Of a stretch of 64,000 nt of DNA, positions 59,567 through 64,000 are shown piece after piece. Source of the DNA: Rubripirellula lacrimiformis (GTDB lineage: Bacteria; Planctomycetota; Planctomycetia; Pirellulales; Pirellulaceae); NCBI RefSeq assembly GCF_007741535.1, contig NZ_CP036525.1, positions 6,200,001 through 6,264,000 of the forward strand, in the 5' to 3' direction. The notes beneath the pieces are model-generated. The model had not been told where the DNA came from. It did not search any database and worked only from the letters and a program-made list of their open reading frames with translations. Position 1 is the stretch's first letter, and every line of letters begins with the position of its first letter. The translations under genes were made by a program, and so were the position numbers.

Positions 59567-60268
59567 TTGTCCGACGACCAACCTGTATCTGACGTTTCCC
59601 CGGGCGTCACCGACAGCGATGAAGGCCCCGGTTGGTTGCCCGCCATCATGGCTGGCACGGTGCTGTTTGGCATCATCGGTTTTGTGATGTGCGGGTTCAC
59701 CACCTGGCTGCTGTTCCAGAAGCGAACCGAGTTTGCGGTCAGGACACTCAACGCGGCCTATTTGCCCGAGATTGAACAAAGCCTGCTGTCGCCCGAAGAA
59801 AAGGCGGATGTTTTGGATCAGGTCAGCAAACTGGCCAAGGGCATGGAACGCGGTAAGTTCGAAAACTGGCAATCCGCTGGCATCCTGCAACGACTGCAGC
59901 GAACGCCGGTGATCGCATGGGGCGAACTGCAAGCGATTGAATCGTTTGCACAGAAAAACGCTGACCCGGATCACGCGGCCGAGATCAGCAAACAGCTTTC
60001 GCGGCTCCGCAAATCGGTTGCCGACGGCAATGGAACATCGTTTGATTTCGAAGACGTTCTGAAACCGGTCTATGTCGCCGATTCAAGTTCGCCGTCCGGG
60101 CATCGCTTGAAACAACCCCTGGACATGGCGTCGATTGGCGAAGTGGTCACGCTGGCAAAATTGGTGGCTGATCGCGAAAAGGTGCCGGATCAAACTTTTC
60201 CGGACGTTCGGATCGGAGCGATTGTTCGCGACCAGATTCAATCGGGCACCATCGATGGTGGGTTTTAA
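59567..60268 (+). CDS. Hypothetical single-pass membrane protein
   Basis: A 233-residue protein of unrecognised family. A short acidic N-terminus precedes one strong transmembrane helix (LPAIMAGTVLFGIIGFVMCG). The remaining ~190 residues look helical and charged (LLSPEEKADVLDQVSKLAKG, HAAEISKQLSRLRKSVADGN), likely exposed to the periplasm or cytoplasm. The TTG start is used because TCCGGAG lies upstream and no ATG precedes the helix. No partner is evident; the next gene is a CrtI-like desaturase about 100 bp away. Confidence 0.65.
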   Translation: MSDDQPVSDVSPGVTDSDEGPGWLPAIMAGTVLFGIIGFVMCGFTTWLLFQKRTEFAVRTLNAAYLPEIEQSLLSPEEKADVLDQVSKLAKGMERGKFENWQSAGILQRLQRTPVIAWGELQAIESFAQKNADPDHAAEISKQLSRLRKSVADGNGTSFDFEDVLKPVYVADSSSPSGHRLKQPLDMASIGEVVTLAKLVADREKVPDQTFPDVRIGAIVRDQIQSGTIDGGF

Positions 60269-60367
60269 CGGCGCGTAGGGCTTACTTCCCCTGGTCAATG
60301 CGCTACAGTGACGCCGTTCTGCTTTTGCAGTGAACTGTCATCGCTTGCCGCCGCCGAAGGAATCATT

Positions 60368-61885
60368 TTGTCTGCACGCAAAGTCGTTGTGGTGGGCGCT
60401 GGCCCGGGCGGTCTGGCCGCGGCAATGCAGTTGTCGCACGCCGGTTGTGACGTCACGGTGCTAGAACGCCGCGACCGAGTGGGGGGCCGTACGTCAGCCA
60501 TCGAAGCCGACGGCTTTCGATTCGATTGTGGGCCGACATTCTTTTTGTACCCGCGCGTGTTGTCGGAAATCTTTCAGTCGGTCGGCAAAGACCTGACCGA
60601 TGAAGTGCCGATGCAGCGATTGGACCCGCAGTATCGATTGACCTTTGCCGAAGGCGGAAGCCTGGATTGCACGCCCGACTTGGATGCGATGGACCGCCAG
60701 ATCGCCAAGTTTGCCCCCGCCGACGTCGGGGCGCTGGCACGGTACATGAACGACAATCGTAAGAAGCTGGAAAAGTTTCGCCCGATCCTCGAGTCGCCGT
60801 TCAACTCGGCCGCGGACCTCTTGCGTCCGTCCATGATCTCGGCCGCCCGCCATCTGCACCCCATGCGATCACTGGGCACCGAACTGGAACGTTACTTTTC
60901 CGACCCGCGATTGGTGATCGCATTTGCCTTTCAGGCCAAGTACTTGGGAATGTCACCGTTCCAATGCCCCAGCTTGTTCAGCATCCTTTCGTTTTTGGAA
61001 TATGAATACGGCGTTTGGCATCCGGCCGGTGGGTGCAGCCGAGTCAGCCAGCGGATGGGCGAAATTGCCGAATCGATGGGCGTCAAAATCCGCCTGAACG
61101 AACCGGTAACATCCGTCGAATTGGAAGGCCGGCGCTTGACCGCCCTGCACACCGAACAAGATCGTTACACCGCAGACGCGTTCGTGATCAACGCGGACTT
61201 CGCCGACTGGATGAGCAAGACGATCCCAAACTCGTCACGCAAACGGTGGAGCAACGAGAAGCTTGCCCAAAAGAAGTATTCGTGCAGCACGTTCATGCTG
61301 TACCTGGGGCTAGAAGGCCTGTACGAAGATCTTCCGCATCACAGCATCCATATCGCAAAGGACTACACAAAGAATTTGCGAGAGATCGAAATCGATCACG
61401 TGCTGAGCGACGACCCGTCTTTTTACATCCAGAACCCATCGGTGACCGACTTGTCATTGGCCCCGGCCGGTCACAGCGCGATGTACGTCCTGGTGCCCGT
61501 GACGCACCAGACGGCGAACGTGGATTGGTCGACCCAGTCGGATCGGTTTCGCGAGTTGACGTTGGACAAGATGGCCGCGATCGGCTTGGGCGACATCCGC
61601 GATCGAATCCGCTTCGAACACCGCATCACTCCCGATGATTGGCAGTCCGATTACGCGGTCTATCAGGGTGCGACGTTCAACCTGGCGCACAACCTAGGCC
61701 AGATGCTTCACCGTCGTCCCCACAACCGGTTCGAAGAACTCGACGGTGTCTATCTGGTTGGTGGCGGTACCCATCCGGGCAGTGGTTTGCCGGTCATCTA
61801 CGAATCAAGCCGGATTTCCAGCCGTCTGCTGTTGCGGGACCTGGGGCTTTCAACCGACTTCATTGACCAAGCCGCTTCGGCCTAG
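60368..61885 (+). CDS. Phytoene desaturase-like FAD oxidoreductase (CrtI family)
   Basis: A 505-residue flavoprotein of the CrtI/CrtN/CrtO desaturase group. The FAD motif KVVVVGAGPGGLAAAMQL then DVTVLERRDRVGGRTSAI opens the protein. DGFRFDCGPTFFLYP, YEYGVWHPAGGCSRVSQRMG and the terminal GVYLVGGGTHPGSGLPVIYE complete the family signature. A carotenoid or related isoprenoid substrate is expected, fitting the pink pigment of many planctomycetes, but no other crt gene is adjacent. A TTG start preceded by GAAGGA six bases upstream is preferred over a longer GTG start. A GGGATTCGCC hairpin follows the stop. Confidence 0.88.
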   Translation: MSARKVVVVGAGPGGLAAAMQLSHAGCDVTVLERRDRVGGRTSAIEADGFRFDCGPTFFLYPRVLSEIFQSVGKDLTDEVPMQRLDPQYRLTFAEGGSLDCTPDLDAMDRQIAKFAPADVGALARYMNDNRKKLEKFRPILESPFNSAADLLRPSMISAARHLHPMRSLGTELERYFSDPRLVIAFAFQAKYLGMSPFQCPSLFSILSFLEYEYGVWHPAGGCSRVSQRMGEIAESMGVKIRLNEPVTSVELEGRRLTALHTEQDRYTADAFVINADFADWMSKTIPNSSRKRWSNEKLAQKKYSCSTFMLYLGLEGLYEDLPHHSIHIAKDYTKNLREIEIDHVLSDDPSFYIQNPSVTDLSLAPAGHSAMYVLVPVTHQTANVDWSTQSDRFRELTLDKMAAIGLGDIRDRIRFEHRITPDDWQSDYAVYQGATFNLAHNLGQMLHRRPHNRFEELDGVYLVGGGTHPGSGLPVIYESSRISSRLLLRDLGLSTDFIDQAASA

Positions 61886-61894
61886 CATCCGATT

Positions 61895-61951
61895 CGAAGT
61901 GGGATTCGCCGGCGTCCCCTGCTGGAAAAGGACTTCTGGCGAAGCGCCGCT
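61895..61951 (+). repeat. GGGATTCGCC hairpin repeat, copy c
   Basis: It reads GAAGTGGGATTCGCCGGCG, TCCCCTGCTGGAAAAGGAC and TTCTGGCGAA. TTCGCC pairs with the 3' GGCGAA, and TCCC with GGA inside. It shares the CCCTGCTG loop with copy b and starts about 10 bp after the CrtI-like stop. Confidence 0.7.
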
Positions 61952-62016
61952 GGATCACAATTCGAATTGGTATCCGATCGGCTACAGCCTGCCGTGGCTT
62001 TTGTGATTGAAAAACG

Positions 62017-63036
62017 TTAGCCGCCGATGGAATACATTGGCCGATCGGGCGGTCGGAATCCCGCTTCGTCGATCCCGTGTGCTGCGGCTTTCTCCATCAC
62101 ACACTGTCGTACCGTTTGCAACAGTTCGTCTTCGCTGGCACCACTGCGCATGCGATCTCGAATCGCAGTTTCGGTCGACGCAAACAGACAGTTGCGGATA
62201 CCACCATCCGCGGTGATGCGGATCCGATTGCAGTCCCCGCAAAACGGATGCGTCACACTGCGAATGATCCCGACACGGCCACCACGAACGACGAATTCTT
62301 CGGCAGGCTGGGATGGGTGATCACGCGGGATCGGTTCGACGTCGCCAAAGGAATCGCGGATGATCGCAATCAATTCGTCGCCTGAAAGCACGCGTTCGGC
62401 GGTCCATGACCGGTCAGCATCCAGCGGCATGAATTCGATAAAACGCAGCGTGACTCCGCGATCGATCGCAAACCGAATCAGTCGCTCGACCTCGGTCTCC
62501 GTCACACCGGCGATCGCCAATGCGTTCAGTTTGACCGAGTCGAATCCGGCCGTGATGGCCGCATCGATCCCCGCGATGGTCTTGTCCAGACCGTCACGGC
62601 GAGTGATCTTTCGGAAGACATCGACGTCCAAGGTATCTAGCGAAATGTTGACACGTCGTAGACCGGCGGCACGTAAATCAGCCGCCTGGTCTGCCATCAG
62701 GATGCCATTGCTGGTCAGCGAGATGTCTTCCAGACCATCGATACCGGCCAACATCGCGATCAATTTTGGCAGATCTCGACGCACCAATGGTTCGCCGCCA
62801 GTGATCCGAATGTCTCGAACGCCCGCTTGGGTGACCAACAACGACGCTAAGCGATGAATTTCTTCGAACGTCAGCAATCGATCTTTGTCAACGAACTGCG
62901 CACCGAACTCTGGCATGCAGTAAAAGCAACGAATATTGCATCGATCAGTGACACTGATTCGGACGCTGTCATGGACGCGTCCAAACCGGTCAGTCAACGG
63001 GCGAACCGACGGTGGCGTTGGGATCGAGTGGGTCAT
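62017..63036 (-). CDS. moaA: GTP 3',8-cyclase MoaA
   Basis: A 339-residue radical SAM enzyme starting molybdenum cofactor synthesis by rearranging GTP. The N-terminal cluster motif is CNIRCFYCMPE (Cys33, 37, 40). ITGGEPLVRRDLPKLI, LTSNGILM, NISLDTLD and FIEFMPLD follow. The C-terminal cluster cysteines are in FCGDCNRIRITADGGIRNC, and the protein ends in the conserved Gly-Gly (MYSIGG) that enters the active site. It is complete and well conserved. No other moa gene is adjacent. Confidence 0.96.
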   Translation of the reverse strand: MTHSIPTPPSVRPLTDRFGRVHDSVRISVTDRCNIRCFYCMPEFGAQFVDKDRLLTFEEIHRLASLLVTQAGVRDIRITGGEPLVRRDLPKLIAMLAGIDGLEDISLTSNGILMADQAADLRAAGLRRVNISLDTLDVDVFRKITRRDGLDKTIAGIDAAITAGFDSVKLNALAIAGVTETEVERLIRFAIDRGVTLRFIEFMPLDADRSWTAERVLSGDELIAIIRDSFGDVEPIPRDHPSQPAEEFVVRGGRVGIIRSVTHPFCGDCNRIRITADGGIRNCLFASTETAIRDRMRSGASEDELLQTVRQCVMEKAAAHGIDEAGFRPPDRPMYSIGG

Positions 63037-63176
63037 GTCCTGCGCATCTTACACGAAAATAGGCTTCGCTTTGGAAGCCGCCGTGCGTCTCGGCACGAAA
63101 GGCAAGCGATCCGGCACACGTCCTGCGTGCGAAAGCCACCGATAGCAGACTCGCACGGACGACCCCAGCGATCCTA

Positions 63177-64000
63177 TCAGTCCTCTTCGACCAGGCTGAA
63201 CCCAAGGAATTCGATGATGTTCAGATAGATCAGGTAGAACACGGGAACCAGAATCAGCACGAGCCCCGTGGCCACCATCAACCCGAACGCCAAGCTGGCC
63301 GCCATCGGAATCAACAGTTGGGCTTGGAACGATCGCTCGGTCAACAGCGGCAATAGCCCGGCGATCGTCGTCAGGCTGGTCAACATGATCGGTCGAAAAC
63401 GTCGTTGCCCCGATTCCAGCAAGGCTTCGCGGATCGGAACACCATCACGTACACGGGAATTGATGAAGTCGATCAAGACGATCGAATCATTCACCACGAC
63501 GCCCGCAAGCGCGACCAGGCCGAACATGCTGAACAACGTCAGCGGCAAACCTAGAACCGCGTGCCCCCAAACCGCACCGATCATCCCGAAAGGCACGATG
63601 GCCAGAATTAGCAACGGTTGGATATAGCTGCGGAACTGGATCACCAGCAACACGAACATCGCCAACACTGCGATCCCAAAACCGGTCATCAAACTGCTGA
63701 CCGATTCGTTGCTCTGTTCTCGTTGCCCTTCCCAGCGTACCGAGACGCCTGGGAACTGCTCTTTCATTTGCGGAACAAATGCAGTCTGTAAATCGGCGAT
63801 GATCAGATTCGCGTTGGCTTTGGTTTCGTCCAGGTCGGCCGATACCGTGATGCTTCGCATCTGGTCGACGCGGTTGATCTCCGAGAACCCTCGACTCAGA
63901 TTGACCTCGGCAAGTTCCGTAATGGGTCGCTGGCTGCCGTCGGGGGTCTGGATCCGAATTTCGCGGAAATCGACCAAACTGCGTCGTTCGTCTTCCGGAT
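63177..64000 (-). CDS. RND efflux transporter, C-terminal part (cut by the window edge)
   Basis: The visible ~274 residues are the end of an inner-membrane resistance-nodulation-division pump (AcrB/CusA/MdtB type), driven by protons. A periplasmic segment (GSQRPITELAEVNLSRGFSE, MKEQFPGVSVRWEG) leads into transmembrane helices with IAVLAMFVLLVIQFRSYIQP, IVPFGMIGAVWGHAV, GLVALAGVVVNDSIVLIDFI, and IMLTSLTTIAGLLPLL. The reading frame continues upstream beyond the window (first visible codons PEDERRSLVDFRE). Substrate cannot be told from this part. Only the stop is in the window. Confidence 0.9.
   Translation of the reverse strand, partial: PEDERRSLVDFREIRIQTPDGSQRPITELAEVNLSRGFSEINRVDQMRSITVSADLDETKANANLIIADLQTAFVPQMKEQFPGVSVRWEGQREQSNESVSSLMTGFGIAVLAMFVLLVIQFRSYIQPLLILAIVPFGMIGAVWGHAVLGLPLTLFSMFGLVALAGVVVNDSIVLIDFINSRVRDGVPIREALLESGQRRFRPIMLTSLTTIAGLLPLLTERSFQAQLLIPMAASLAFGLMVATGLVLILVPVFYLIYLNIIEFLGFSLVEED

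Overview
The window looks like a chromosomal segment of a planctomycete, most likely a Rhodopirellula-type member of the Pirellulaceae. Evidence: four formylglycine-type sulfatases, DUF1080 domains, a BBP7-type outer-membrane barrel with a Cys/Gly-rich segment, an SHD1-domain secreted protein, a tetrahydromethanopterin-linked formyltransferase (Ftr), an extra shortened SecA, a bacterial eIF1/SUI1-like protein, TTG and GTG starts, and few strong Shine-Dalgarno sites. No rRNA, tRNA, integrase or phage gene was recognised. Genes lie on both strands in short operons.

Layout. 0-3.4 kb: cutC, a PI-PLC/GDPD-like protein with a META domain, an eIF1-like factor and a TrmK-like methyltransferase. 3.6-8.2 kb: a sulfatase, a sulfatase-DUF1080 fusion and an alpha/beta hydrolase. 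8.3-9.2 kb: a 937-bp element in which two equal-length (211 bp) AT-rich palindromic repeats bracket a four-helix-bundle (S23/IVS-like) gene. 9.2-14.5 kb: a nucleoside deaminase, a PQQ-type beta-propeller protein and two divergent phosphohexomutases. 14.6-18.2 kb: a self-contained GntR-ABC-permease operon with a visible operator. 18.4-23 kb: a Tyr/Pro-rich secreted protein, PolX and a methyltransferase. 23-26.7 kb: two divergent sulfatases. 26.8-31.7 kb: a Ser/Thr kinase, protoporphyrinogen oxidase, an SHD1 protein and a ferredoxin-NADP reductase-like protein. 31.8-37.3 kb: glgC, the SecA paralogue and the BBP7 protein. 37.3-38.1 kb: a gene-free cluster of hairpin repeats. 38-45.7 kb: a MurE-like ligase, a family 4 uracil-DNA glycosylase, der, ftr, 5-formyl-THF cyclo-ligase and rhamnulokinase. 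46.5-64 kb: mainly housekeeping genes (Nudix, CCA-adding enzyme, M14-like deacylase, DegT aminotransferase, PPi-type phosphofructokinase, rsmA, ribE, eno, greA, a CrtI-like desaturase, moaA) and the 3' part of an RND pump gene.

How the genes fit together. Sulfatases, DUF1080 proteins and rhamnulokinase fit growth on sulfated, deoxysugar-rich polysaccharides. Enolase, phosphofructokinase, phosphohexomutases and GlgC cover central sugar and glycogen metabolism. Ftr next to 5-formyl-THF cyclo-ligase puts an H4MPT and an H4F enzyme in one transcription unit.

The most unusual content is non-coding: (i) the palindrome-flanked four-helix-bundle element; (ii) a hairpin family (37.5-38.0 and 42.3-42.5 kb) whose stems differ by compensatory substitutions; (iii) a GGGATTCGCC hairpin family found in sense orientation right after three stop codons; (iv) REP-like palindromes. 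All identifications come from reading the sequence; no database search was run.
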